From Bacteroidetes bacterium MedPE-SWsnd-G1 (GTDB taxonomy: Bacteria; Bacteroidota; Bacteroidia; Flavobacteriales; Flavobacteriaceae): DNA of 64,000 nucleotides. The DNA lies in NCBI GenBank assembly GCA_001874265.1, contig MPDD01000001.1, positions 124,001 through 188,000 on the forward strand, in the 5' to 3' direction. This document shows, in pieces, positions 45,125 through 52,408 of the stretch; the first letter of the stretch is position 1; every line of letters begins with the position of its first letter. The notes under the pieces were generated by a model. It was not told where the DNA came from. It worked only from the letters and a program-made list of their open reading frames with translations, and ran no database searches. The translations under genes were made by a program, and so were the position numbers.

Positions 45125-45898
45125 CTAAGCTAAGTCGCTTTTTATTGTTTCAATAAGTCCAAACTCATTTTCATATAGCATAAACTCACCATCTTTTATA
45201 TAAGAAATCATTCCTGTTTCTTCAGAGACTACCAAGCAAATGGCGTCCGATTTTTCAGTAATACCAATTGCAGCCCTATGGCGCAATCCAAATCGTGTTG
45301 GAATGGTTTTATCAGAAAGCGGTAGTATAATTCTAGTAGCCGTAATCATATTGTCTTTAATAATAATGGCGCCATCGTGTAAAGGACTATTTTTATAAAA
45401 AATACTTTCCAAAATAGGTTTGTTTACCTGAGCGTTCATGGCGTCTCCAGTTGTTTTTACAAAATCTAACTTTTGATCGCGCTCCAACACAATTAAGGCT
45501 CCAGTTTTAGCCTTTGACATGGCTTCACAGGCATGCACAATGATTTCTACATCGGTCGTAATTTGTGCCTCAGATTTCATAAAGTTCAATTGCTTTAAAA
45601 AATTTCGTTTCGATGTAAAATTGGTCGTTCCAAGCATCAATAAAAATTTCCGGATCTCTTGCTGAAATACCACAATCAATGCAATAACTCCGCCGCCAGT
45701 TAAAGTGCCTAAAATACCACTTAGCATTTCCATTTTAAGCGCTTCTGTAACCTTCCAAATTAGAAATATAATAGTAATACCAATAAATATATTAATGGCT
45801 GCAGTACCACGAAGTAATTTGTATATATAAAATAACAAAGTAGCGACTAAAAGGACATCAATTACATCAAGGATAGAAAATTCTAGAAAGTCGAGCAT
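45125..45898 (-). CDS. cdaA: Membrane diadenylate cyclase CdaA
   Basis: Makes cyclic di-AMP from two ATP. 257 residues: three N-terminal membrane helices (about 8-80), then the DAC domain (about 100-240) with the signature motifs SPLHDGAIII (DGA) and FGLRHRAAIGI (RHR). No CdaR-like regulator is adjacent. The upstream neighbour on the same strand is folP, 41 bases away. In Bacteroidota c-di-AMP is tied to osmotic balance and cell-wall stability. Confidence 0.95.
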   Translation of the reverse strand: MLDFLEFSILDVIDVLLVATLLFYIYKLLRGTAAINIFIGITIIFLIWKVTEALKMEMLSGILGTLTGGGVIALIVVFQQEIRKFLLMLGTTNFTSKRNFLKQLNFMKSEAQITTDVEIIVHACEAMSKAKTGALIVLERDQKLDFVKTTGDAMNAQVNKPILESIFYKNSPLHDGAIIIKDNMITATRIILPLSDKTIPTRFGLRHRAAIGITEKSDAICLVVSEETGMISYIKDGEFMLYENEFGLIETIKSDLA

Positions 45899-45939
45899 GG
45901 ATTGTTTTTTGTAAATGTACTAAATTTTATGAAAGGCAT

Positions 45940-46761
45940 TTATTGGATTTGTTCAAGGATTTTGACGCATTCCACGGCTTCTTTAACATCGTGCACCCGA
46001 AGTATATTCGAGCCTTTCTGCAAGGCAATAGTATTGACAATAGAAGTCGCATTTAAGGCATTTTTGGCATCAGAATCTAAAAGTTTATACAACATAGATT
46101 TTCTAGATACCCCAGTTAGCATGGGTAATTCTAATTTTTGAAACAAATCCATGTTTTTTAATAGTTCATAATTATGCGCTGTCGTTTTTCCAAATCCAAA
46201 TCCAAGATCAATGATAACGTCGTTCACTTTTTCTTTTCTAAGGGCTGCAATTTTTTCTGAGAAATAATACAATACCTCAGAAATTACATCCGAATAACTC
46301 GGGTTCTGTTGCATGTTCTGTGGTGTCCCTTTTATATGCATTAATATATATGGTACTTTAAGTTTACCAATGGTTGCAAACATATTGGTATCCATACTGC
46401 CACCAGAAATATCATTGATAAGGCTTGCCCCAGTTTCAATACTTTTTTTTGCAATGACACTTCTAAACGTGTCTACTGAAATAAGTGTTGTTGGAAATTT
46501 TGCAAGAATTAATTCTAAAATGGGAAGTAGTCTTTGCAACTCCATTTCTTCAGAAATATGCGCTGCACCGGGTCTAGAAGAGTAGGCGCCGACATCTATA
46601 AAAGTGGCACCTTCGGTCAGCATTTTTTCTACCTGAGTTAGAATAGCATGATCTGATTTGTATTTGCCTCCATCAAAAAATGAATCTGGAGTTACGTTTA
46701 AAATCCCCATCACTTTTGGACTCGATAAATCGATCAATTCTCCCTTGCAGTTAATTGTCAT
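45940..46761 (-). CDS. folP: Dihydropteroate synthase
   Basis: Joins p-aminobenzoate to the pterin in folate synthesis; the sulfonamide target. 273 residues, TIM barrel. Motifs: MGILNVTPDSFFDGG (18-32), FIDVGAYSSRPGA (55-67), ISVDTFR, LINDISGG and GVSRKSMLYKL. The N-terminus overlaps the 3' end of the LOG-family gene by four bases, so the two are translationally coupled, and cdaA follows. Confidence 0.95.
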   Translation of the reverse strand: MTINCKGELIDLSSPKVMGILNVTPDSFFDGGKYKSDHAILTQVEKMLTEGATFIDVGAYSSRPGAAHISEEMELQRLLPILELILAKFPTTLISVDTFRSVIAKKSIETGASLINDISGGSMDTNMFATIGKLKVPYILMHIKGTPQNMQQNPSYSDVISEVLYYFSEKIAALRKEKVNDVIIDLGFGFGKTTAHNYELLKNMDLFQKLELPMLTGVSRKSMLYKLLDSDAKNALNATSIVNTIALQKGSNILRVHDVKEAVECVKILEQIQ

Positions 46762-47342
46762 TTCTTTACTACGGTATTAACAATTTTAGTCATTTTGGGT
46801 GCTTTGTATAGGTACATTAGTTCAATTAGTTCCTCAATGTTATCACTTACCAACACCATATCTCTGTTTGCTTTTTTAAGAAACCCTTCTTCAACCATTA
46901 AATCTAATTGTGCTAACATAGGGCTAAAAAAACCTTGCGTATTTAGCAATCCAATCGGCTTGCTCTCAATACCTAGCTGACCTAAGGTTAGAGCCTCAAA
47001 TATTTCGTCTAAAGTTCCAAATCCACCAGCCAAAGCAATATAGCCATCTACAAGTTTGCTGATTTTTACTTTACGCGTACTCATAGTTTTGGTTTCAATA
47101 AGTTGCGATAATTCAGAATGCACCACTTCTTCATTCTTTAATAAATGCGGAATGATTCCAATAACTTCTCCTTTGTGTTTTAGCAACTCATCGGCAAGGG
47201 CGCCCATCATTCCAATTTTACCACCGCCATAAACCAAGCCAATATTATTCTTTCCAAAGAAAGCGCCAACACGTTGTGCTTCGTCTTTATAAATAGGGTT
47301 GAAACCAATGCTTGCACCACAAAAAACAGCGATTTTTTTCAT
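46758..47342 (-). CDS. LOG-family nucleotide phosphoribohydrolase
   Basis: 194 residues, Rossmann-like LOG/TIGR00730 family. Relatives hydrolyse nucleoside 5'-monophosphates (cytokinin riboside monophosphate, AMP) to the free base. The motif usually written PGGxGTxxE is here AGGFGTLDE, so the leading Pro is replaced by Ala while the catalytic Gly-rich loop and Glu remain. VYGGGKIGMMGALAD and MSTRKVKI are typical. First gene of a set with folP and cdaA, divergent from the DUF1599 gene. Confidence 0.9.
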   Translation of the reverse strand: MKKIAVFCGASIGFNPIYKDEAQRVGAFFGKNNIGLVYGGGKIGMMGALADELLKHKGEVIGIIPHLLKNEEVVHSELSQLIETKTMSTRKVKISKLVDGYIALAGGFGTLDEIFEALTLGQLGIESKPIGLLNTQGFFSPMLAQLDLMVEEGFLKKANRDMVLVSDNIEELIELMYLYKAPKMTKIVNTVVKK

Positions 47343-47406
47343 CTGGAAAACTAAATTTTTTAAATCGTTAAATTTATCCGAAATTTACACAAAATAAATC
47401 ATCTGT

Positions 47407-47940
47407 ATGCAAAATACCTCCAAACAATATGACGACGTAATCGAAAAATGTCGCTCATTGTTTATTAATAAAATGAAGGATTACGGAAGTGCTTGGCGCA
47501 TTTTAAGATTGCCGTCGCTTACCGATCAAATTTTTATCAAAGCACAAAGAATTCGGCAGTTACAAGAAAATTCTACGCGTAAAGTAGATGAAGGTGAAGT
47601 GTCTGAATTCATTGGAATTATCAATTATTCATTGATGGCGCTGATTCAGTTAGAAAAGGGAATTGTAGAGCAGCCAGATTTAAATACTGATGAGGCTACA
47701 GCATTATACGACAAGCATATTTTAGAAACGAAAACATTAATGGAGAATAAGAACCATGATTATGGTGAGGCGTGGAGAGATATGCGCGTAAGTTCTTTAA
47801 CCGATTTAATTTTGCAGAAGTTACTTCGTGTAAAGCAAATTGAAGACAATCAAGGAAAAACGATTGTTTCTGAAGGTATTGATGCCAATTACCAAGACAT
47901 GATAAACTATGCAGTTTTTGCATTAATTCACATGAAATAA
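47407..47940 (+). CDS. DUF1599 protein (internal duplication)
   Basis: 177 residues made of two similar halves: VIEKCRSLFINKMKDYGSAW, LPSLTDQIFIKAQRI (about 11-80) and ETKTLMENKNHDYGEAWRDM, VSSLTDLILQKLLRV (about 105-177). Each half carries the K-x-x-D-Y-G-x-A-W pattern of this family. Relatives are grouped with nucleotide-modification or MazG-like proteins, but no activity is established here. Next gene is the DoxX-like protein after an inverted repeat. Confidence 0.85.
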   Translation: MQNTSKQYDDVIEKCRSLFINKMKDYGSAWRILRLPSLTDQIFIKAQRIRQLQENSTRKVDEGEVSEFIGIINYSLMALIQLEKGIVEQPDLNTDEATALYDKHILETKTLMENKNHDYGEAWRDMRVSSLTDLILQKLLRVKQIEDNQGKTIVSEGIDANYQDMINYAVFALIHMK

Positions 47941-47954
47941 AGATATAAATTCCC

Positions 47955-48006
47955 TCGAGCGCAGTCGAGTGGAATTTTAAAATAATTAGTTTTCGACTGC
48001 GCTCGA
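47955..48006. repeat. Inverted repeat of the flavobacterial intergenic type
   Basis: TCGAGCGCAGTCGA (47955-47968) and its exact reverse complement TCGACTGCGCTCGA (47993-48006), 24 bases apart. The pair could form a hairpin in the transcript 13 bases before the DoxX/MauE start codon. It has no T-run, so it is not a classical terminator. Confidence 0.8.
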
Positions 48007-48019
48007 ATATTTTGAAGAA

Positions 48020-48985
48020 ATGAAATTACTTGTACTTATTGCACGCCTTTTTGTTGCCGCTACTTTTTTATTTTCTGGATTTGTAAAATTGGTTGACCCA
48101 TTGGGTTCCGCATATAAATTCCAAGAATATTTTAGTGCAGATGTTTTGAATTTGGAATCTTTTATTCCTTATGCTTTACCGTTTTCTATCGTTTTAATTT
48201 TAATAGAAATCATGTTGGGTGTAATGCTTTTAATAGGCTTTAAACCAAAACTAACAACATGGAGTTTGTTTTTAATAACACTTGTATTTCTGTTTTTAAC
48301 ATGGTACTCGGCGTATTATGATAAGGTGACAGATTGTGGTTGTTTTGGTGATGCTATCAAGCTGACACCATGGGAAACATTCAATAAAAATGTTGTACTT
48401 ATAATCGTAATTGCATTTTTAATTTTAGCACGTAAGTACATTACGCCAATTATGAACAATAAGGCCTTAAATTGGATTTCATTAGGTTCGTTAATGTTGT
48501 TTATGTATATATCATATCATGTATTAGTGCATTTGCCGTTAATTGATTTTAGACCTTATGCGGTTGGAAAAAACATTCAACAAGGTATGACTGAAATTGC
48601 GGTTGATGGATTGCCTAAAGTACATGATTTCTATTTAGAAACCAATGATGGAGATGATTTAACGGATGAATTATTGAATAAAGATAAGGTGATGTTTGTG
48701 GTGATATATGATTTGGATGTTGCGGATAGAAATGGATTTGCTCAGGTTAAGACTACAACGGATTTAGCCATGGCAAATGGATATACCGTTTATGGATTGT
48801 CTGCATCATATATTGATGATTTACTAGAATTGAATGCAAACGCTGGATTGAATATGGAATGGTTATTTGTAGATGCCACTGTCTTAAAAACCATTATTAG
48901 AGCAAATCCAGGGATTATTACAATGGATAAAGGAACGGTAACCGGTAAATGGAACTGGATCGATGCTGAAGATTTTAAACCGTAA
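48020..48985 (+). CDS. DoxX/MauE-like membrane protein with C-terminal domain
   Basis: 321 residues. Four to five hydrophobic segments (about 5-160) of the DoxX/MauE type, with SGFVKLVDPLGSAYKFQEYF and a cysteine pair in TDCGCFGDAIKLTPWETFNKN, which resembles the redox site of MauE-like proteins. The last 130 residues form a soluble domain that looks thioredoxin-like in layout (KVMFVVIYDLDVADRNGFAQV, ANGYTVYGLSASY) but lacks a CxxC. Probably linked to thiol redox or to quinones. The same pairing with a DUF1599 gene is common in flavobacteria as far as I know. Confidence 0.85.
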   Translation: MKLLVLIARLFVAATFLFSGFVKLVDPLGSAYKFQEYFSADVLNLESFIPYALPFSIVLILIEIMLGVMLLIGFKPKLTTWSLFLITLVFLFLTWYSAYYDKVTDCGCFGDAIKLTPWETFNKNVVLIIVIAFLILARKYITPIMNNKALNWISLGSLMLFMYISYHVLVHLPLIDFRPYAVGKNIQQGMTEIAVDGLPKVHDFYLETNDGDDLTDELLNKDKVMFVVIYDLDVADRNGFAQVKTTTDLAMANGYTVYGLSASYIDDLLELNANAGLNMEWLFVDATVLKTIIRANPGIITMDKGTVTGKWNWIDAEDFKP

Positions 48986-49011
48986 ATTCAAATTGGTTTA
49001 ATTGATTGTTA

Positions 49012-49034
49012 CACTGAGCCTGTCGAAGTGTATT
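49012..49034. repeat. Flavobacterial intergenic palindromic repeat
   Basis: GTTACACTGAGCCTGTCGAAGTG: CACT and AGTG close an imperfect palindrome. Same family as the degenerate copies at 36468-36540. It lies in the 71-base gap before crcB. Confidence 0.6.
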
Positions 49035-49056
49035 TATTATGAAATCTTAATGTTTT

Positions 49057-49431
49057 ATGAAACAAGCCTTGTTGGTTTTTATAGGAGGAGGATTTGGAAG
49101 TGTTGCTCGTTTCTTATTGGGTAAGGCGCTGAATAATTCTGGAGACGGAATTCCATACGGAACCTTTTTAGCCAATATCTTGGGGAGTTTACTTATTGGA
49201 TTAATTTTAGGCTTGGCCTTGAAACATGAAGCATTAACGCAAAATCATACCTTGTTGTTAGCAACAGGATTTTGTGGAGGTTTTACCACCTTTTCTACCT
49301 TTGCTTATGAAAACCACGTGTTTTTAAAATCAGGTGATTTTATGAGCTTTGCCGTTTATACAATAGCTAGTTTTATAGTTGGGTTCCTTGCTGTTTTTGC
49401 AGGTATCTATGCCGTTAGATTTTTTGTTTAA
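49057..49431 (+). CDS. crcB: Fluoride channel CrcB/Fluc
   Basis: 124 residues with four membrane helices. Conserved GGGFGSVARFLLG near the N-terminus and the pore-lining GFCGGFTTFSTFAYE near 73-87, with the Asn of the first half present (GTFLANILGS). Works as a dual-topology dimer that exports fluoride. No fluoride riboswitch was found ahead of it. Its last four bases overlap the converging DUF1684 gene. Confidence 0.93.
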   Translation: MKQALLVFIGGGFGSVARFLLGKALNNSGDGIPYGTFLANILGSLLIGLILGLALKHEALTQNHTLLLATGFCGGFTTFSTFAYENHVFLKSGDFMSFAVYTIASFIVGFLAVFAGIYAVRFFV

Positions 49432-50039
49432 TGCTTTTTAAAAGCAAGCACGCCCGCTTTTATTGCTAAATCTAAGTCGTTTTCTCTAGGAGGTATCGGA
49501 CACGAATATTCATCGTTATAAGCGCAATAAGGGTTATACGATTTATTAAAATCTATTACAATAATTTCGCCTTTCGGAATATCAACATCAATATATCTGC
49601 CGCCGTCATAGGTTTCGGCTCCATTTGTTAAGTCGTTAAAAGGAATGAATAAATGATCTGCATATTCTGGGTCTAAAATTAATTCTTGATTTTGATAAAC
49701 TCTTAGTGTATGTTCCTTTCCGCTGTGTGTAAAAGTTGCAATTCCATATTGCGTATATAATGGTTTCCTATCTGTTGTTGTTTGCATTTCAAAAATAGGT
49801 TCGTCTGGGGTTCTCTCAAATGAGGCTTCAATTTTAAAAGATGCATCAATTTCAAAGAATGCCAATTCCTTAAACTTTTTAAAGTCTTTTTTCTTAAGTG
49901 GAGTTGTTTTTAAATCAGAAAATTCAACATTCATCTTGTACCTAAATTGTTCAATTTCTTCTTTGTGAGTCATTGGAGTTTCTTGATTACATCCTGTTAA
50001 TGTTACTAAAAATAAAAGAAGATATATTGTTTTTCTCAT
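49428..50039 (-). CDS. DUF1684 lipoprotein
   Basis: 203 residues. Lipobox LTGC near residue 17. The DUF1684 core is recognised from LFIPFNDLTNGAETYDGGRYIDVD and from FNKSYNPYCAYNDEYSCPIPPREN close to the C-terminus, with conserved Asn, Tyr and Cys residues. Role unknown; relatives are small secreted beta-rich proteins. It is a single gene between crcB and the MFS leader region. Confidence 0.85.
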   Translation of the reverse strand: MRKTIYLLLFLVTLTGCNQETPMTHKEEIEQFRYKMNVEFSDLKTTPLKKKDFKKFKELAFFEIDASFKIEASFERTPDEPIFEMQTTTDRKPLYTQYGIATFTHSGKEHTLRVYQNQELILDPEYADHLFIPFNDLTNGAETYDGGRYIDVDIPKGEIIVIDFNKSYNPYCAYNDEYSCPIPPRENDLDLAIKAGVLAFKKH

Positions 50040-50079
50040 GGGTTGTTCTGATTTGCGTTAAAGGTATTATTTTATTTTG

Positions 50080-50087
50080 TAGTTTTG
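50080..50087 (+). promoter_or_regulatory. -7 box of the MFS leader transcript
   Basis: TAGTTTTG fits TAnnTTTG exactly. The -33 is weak: TTA at 50058-50060 with a 19-base spacer, or TTG at 50053-50055 with 24 bases. Transcription would begin near 50093, 18 bases ahead of the leader peptide. Confidence 0.5.
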
Positions 50088-50110
50088 AAACTTCATAAAA
50101 CAGAATAAGC

Positions 50111-50188
50111 ATGATGCTTTGTACAACCTATAAGAATGTCCATAAGTCGAGTATTAAAAATACTTGCCGGATTTTGTATGTGTTGTAG
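50111..50188 (+). CDS. Candidate leader peptide of the MFS exporter (25 aa)
   Basis: Short frame starting ATG ATG and ending TAG at 50186-50188. It begins MMLCTTYKNVHKSS and ends IKNTCRILYVL. No amino acid is over-represented, unlike the His and Arg leaders. Codons 19-22 contain GCCGGATTT (50166-50174), identical to the 3' arm of the terminator that follows, so the segment can pair over nine bases with the terminator's 5' arm (50220-50228). The layout matches the His attenuator at 2012-2133 and implies that ribosome progress on this frame decides whether the exporter gene is transcribed. Confidence 0.65.
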   Translation: MMLCTTYKNVHKSSIKNTCRILYVL

Positions 50189-50219
50189 TTATTTAAAAAT
50201 AAGATAAATCAATATAATC

Positions 50220-50245
50220 AAATCCGGCCTTGCGCCGGATTTTTT
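50220..50245 (+). terminator. Terminator directly in front of the MFS gene (attenuator)
   Basis: AAATCCGGC (50220-50228) and GCCGGATTT (50234-50242) form a nine-pair perfect stem with a five-base loop and a T-run (50240-50245). It ends 11 bases before the MFS start codon, so without an antitermination event the exporter would hardly be expressed. Confidence 0.88.
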
Positions 50246-50256
50246 AATTTTAGACT

Positions 50257-51453
50257 ATGTTAAAAAGAATGACCGTTTCGTATAGCGATTCATTTAAAGG
50301 ACTTTCGACCGAAGTTTGGTGGTTGGCCTTGATTACGTTAATAAATAGAGCAGGAACAATGGTAATCCCTTTTTTGTCTCTGTATTTGACTGAGCATTTA
50401 AACTTTACACTTGTAGATGTGGGTTGGATCATGTCTGCTTTTGGTGTAGGCTCATTGGTTGGAACTTGGTTTGGCGGATTTTTAACGGATAAGTTCGGTT
50501 ATTATAAAGTGATGGTGTACAGTATTATTGCTACTGGAGTCCTATTTATTGGTTTGCAATACTTAGAAACGTTTGCCATGTTCTGTTTGGGAATATTCAC
50601 GGTTATTTTGGCCGCAGATGTATTTAGACCAGCCATGTTTGTGGCTTTAAGTGCTTATAGCAAACCCGAAAATAAAACTCGGTCTGTAACTTTAATCCGT
50701 TTGGCTATTAATCTTGGGTTTTCTGCAGGGCCGGCTATTGGCGGTATTATTATAACTTCTATGGGGTATGATAAATTATTTTGGATTGATGGAGTGACGT
50801 GTATCTTAGCAGGGATTTTATTGCTTAACGTTTTACATCCTAAAAAGGCACGTATTCTGGATGAGGTGGTGGTAAAGAATCCGGTTTCTGCCTATTCTGA
50901 TGGGAAATTTTGGGTGTTGTTTGTGGCGTTGTGTTTATTCGGAATTGTGTTTTTGCAATACTTTTCTACCATTCCAATTTTTTACAAGCAGTCTCATTTT
51001 TTATCTGAATTTGATATTGGTTTATTGCTTGGAATGAATGGGTTTGTCATATTTATTTTTGAAATGCCACTGATTAAATGGTTAGAGAAATTGAAATACT
51101 CTAAAGTCGATTATATGATTTTTGGAACGGTGTTGTTGGGATTGAGTTTAGTCATTTTAAATGTTAGCGCTTGGACAGGTGTTTTGGTAATTGGTATGTT
51201 ATTGATGTCTTTAGGAGAAATGATAACATTTCCGTTTTCAAACTCCTACGCATTAGACAGAGCAAAGAATGGTAAGCAAGGCCAATATATGGCTTTGTAT
51301 AGCATGTCTTTTTCTGTTTCTCATATTATTGCCCACAATGCCGGAATGCGTTTGGTAGATGGTTATGGTTTTGAAAGTGCCTGGTACATTTTTACAATAA
51401 TTTCAGTAGTTTGTATCTTGTGTTTTATGTATTTATTAAGGCGCTCTAACTAA
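50257..51453 (+). CDS. MFS exporter, drug:proton antiporter type
   Basis: 398 residues with 12 hydrophobic segments. The loop between helices 2 and 3 is GTWFGGFLTDKFGYYKVMV, the MFS signature (G-x-x-x-D-x-x-G-x-K). Helix 5 has GFSAGPAIGGIIITSMGY, similar to the antiporter motif C of exporters. This places it nearest to DHA1-type efflux proteins. It is expressed from behind a terminator and leader peptide (50111-50245), which would fit induction by compounds that slow ribosomes. The substrate is unknown. Confidence 0.88.
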   Translation: MLKRMTVSYSDSFKGLSTEVWWLALITLINRAGTMVIPFLSLYLTEHLNFTLVDVGWIMSAFGVGSLVGTWFGGFLTDKFGYYKVMVYSIIATGVLFIGLQYLETFAMFCLGIFTVILAADVFRPAMFVALSAYSKPENKTRSVTLIRLAINLGFSAGPAIGGIIITSMGYDKLFWIDGVTCILAGILLLNVLHPKKARILDEVVVKNPVSAYSDGKFWVLFVALCLFGIVFLQYFSTIPIFYKQSHFLSEFDIGLLLGMNGFVIFIFEMPLIKWLEKLKYSKVDYMIFGTVLLGLSLVILNVSAWTGVLVIGMLLMSLGEMITFPFSNSYALDRAKNGKQGQYMALYSMSFSVSHIIAHNAGMRLVDGYGFESAWYIFTIISVVCILCFMYLLRRSN

Positions 51454-51471
51454 TGGGAATAGGTGTTTAGG

Positions 51472-52011
51472 TTAGCGACAAATTTTGCATTCGTCGCGAT
51501 TTTTCATTTCACCGACCAAAACTCCTTTTTCATTCAGTTCATAGCCACAACAGTCCATATAGCCTTCGGCTACTTTTTTACGAGCGCGTTGTATGCGAGA
51601 TTTTACAGTTGGTAAAGCGAGGTTTAATTGATTTGCTATTTCTTGTTGTTTAATCCCTTTTACATCTGCTAGAAAAAGAGGAGTTCTATATTTTTTATCG
51701 AGGTTCATGATATGGCTTAGTAAGCAATCTTTCTCGGTGTGCTCTAACTCTTCGGAATCATCTTCTATTTCAAAAATAGGAGTGTCGCTTTCTAGTTTCG
51801 AGTTTCTGAAATGGTCCAATACGGTATTTCTCGCAATTGAAAACACCCAAGATTTCAATTTAGAAGCATCTTTTAAAGTGTCTAGTTTGGTGTGAACTTT
51901 TAGAAAAGTTTCTTGCGTTAAATCATCTGACAAGGTACGATTTTTAACCTTGCTATAAATAAAGGAAAAGACATCTTTGGAGTACGTATTCCAAACGTGC
52001 TGTGTAGTCAT
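51472..52011 (-). CDS. sigZ: SigZ-type sigma-70 family factor
   Basis: 179 residues from the ATG at 52011 (MTTQHVWNTYSKDVFSFI). A longer frame from 52053 would read through a 12-base hairpin and is less likely. Region 2 (about 8-75, DDLTQETFLKVH, KLKSWVFSIARNTVLDHFR) and region 4 (about 105-155, PLFLADVKGIKQQEIANQLNLALPTVKSRIQRARKKV) are both present. The tail has Cys residues in DCCGYEL and DECKIC, which might bind metal or respond to thiol oxidation. No anti-sigma factor gene is adjacent. Upstream lies a Cys-rich peptide gene on the same strand. Confidence 0.88.
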   Translation of the reverse strand: MTTQHVWNTYSKDVFSFIYSKVKNRTLSDDLTQETFLKVHTKLDTLKDASKLKSWVFSIARNTVLDHFRNSKLESDTPIFEIEDDSEELEHTEKDCLLSHIMNLDKKYRTPLFLADVKGIKQQEIANQLNLALPTVKSRIQRARKKVAEGYMDCCGYELNEKGVLVGEMKNRDECKICR

Positions 52012-52023
52012 AAATAAAATATT

Positions 52024-52060
52024 TTGACAGGTGAATATTGCTTGAATTTTCACCTGTCAA
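52024..52060 (-). promoter_or_regulatory. Hairpin between the Cys-rich peptide gene and sigZ
   Basis: TTGACAGGTGAA (52024-52035) and TTCACCTGTCAA (52049-52060) form a perfect 12-base inverted repeat with a 13-base loop, 12 bases upstream of the sigZ ATG. In the minus-strand transcript it is followed by AT-rich sequence without a clean U-run. It could be a weak terminator, an mRNA processing or stabilising element, or a protein-binding site. Confidence 0.75.
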
Positions 52061-52078
52061 GTTTAACTAAATAGCTCT

Positions 52079-52180
52079 TTAACAGTTGCAATTAGAACAT
52101 GAACAATTTTCACAAGTACAGTTTTGACACTGTCCGGTTTTACAAGGTTCACAATTGCATGTACAATTTGTATTTTTCAT
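52079..52180 (-). CDS. Cysteine-rich metallothionein-like peptide (33 aa)
   Basis: Small minus-strand gene starting ATG at 52180 and ending TAA at 52079. Eleven of 33 residues are Cys (6, 8, 10, 13, 18, 21, 23, 26, 28, 31, 33), in C-x-C and C-x-x-C spacings separated by Asn, Thr, Ser, Glu and Gln. It begins MKNTNCTCNCEPCKTG and ends ENCSCSNCNC. This is the pattern of a metal-binding peptide such as a metallothionein, although it does not match a bacterial SmtA sequence. It has no export signal. It lies 67 bases upstream of sigZ on the same strand. Confidence 0.72.
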   Translation of the reverse strand: MKNTNCTCNCEPCKTGQCQNCTCENCSCSNCNC

Positions 52181-52408
52181 GGGTTTTCCTTTTAAATTCA
52201 TACAATAGACGTACAAATTACAAAAAAGATGCATTTAAATATTACTTTTTACTCAATTAAGTAAATATTTGAATTGCAGTTAATAGGTTGAATAGTGCTG
52301 TTCGTTTTTTTATTGAAGTAATCGAACTATAAAAGGTGAAATAGACGCATTTTATCCTTAAAAATTATGGAAAAGTTGCTAATTTGGGAACATCTAAATT
52401 ACTCAAAT

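Noticed and set aside
48986-49056. Search for a fluoride riboswitch before crcB
   Set aside because: The gap is 71 bases and holds a palindromic repeat; no fluoride-riboswitch core was recognised.
50250-50432. Minus-strand frame overlapping the start of the MFS gene
   Set aside because: No domain, no promoter, and fully opposite a clear 12-helix transporter.
52012-52053. Extended N-terminus of SigZ from the upstream ATG
   Set aside because: The added residues would be encoded by a perfect hairpin, and the ATG at 52011 gives the usual SigZ start.
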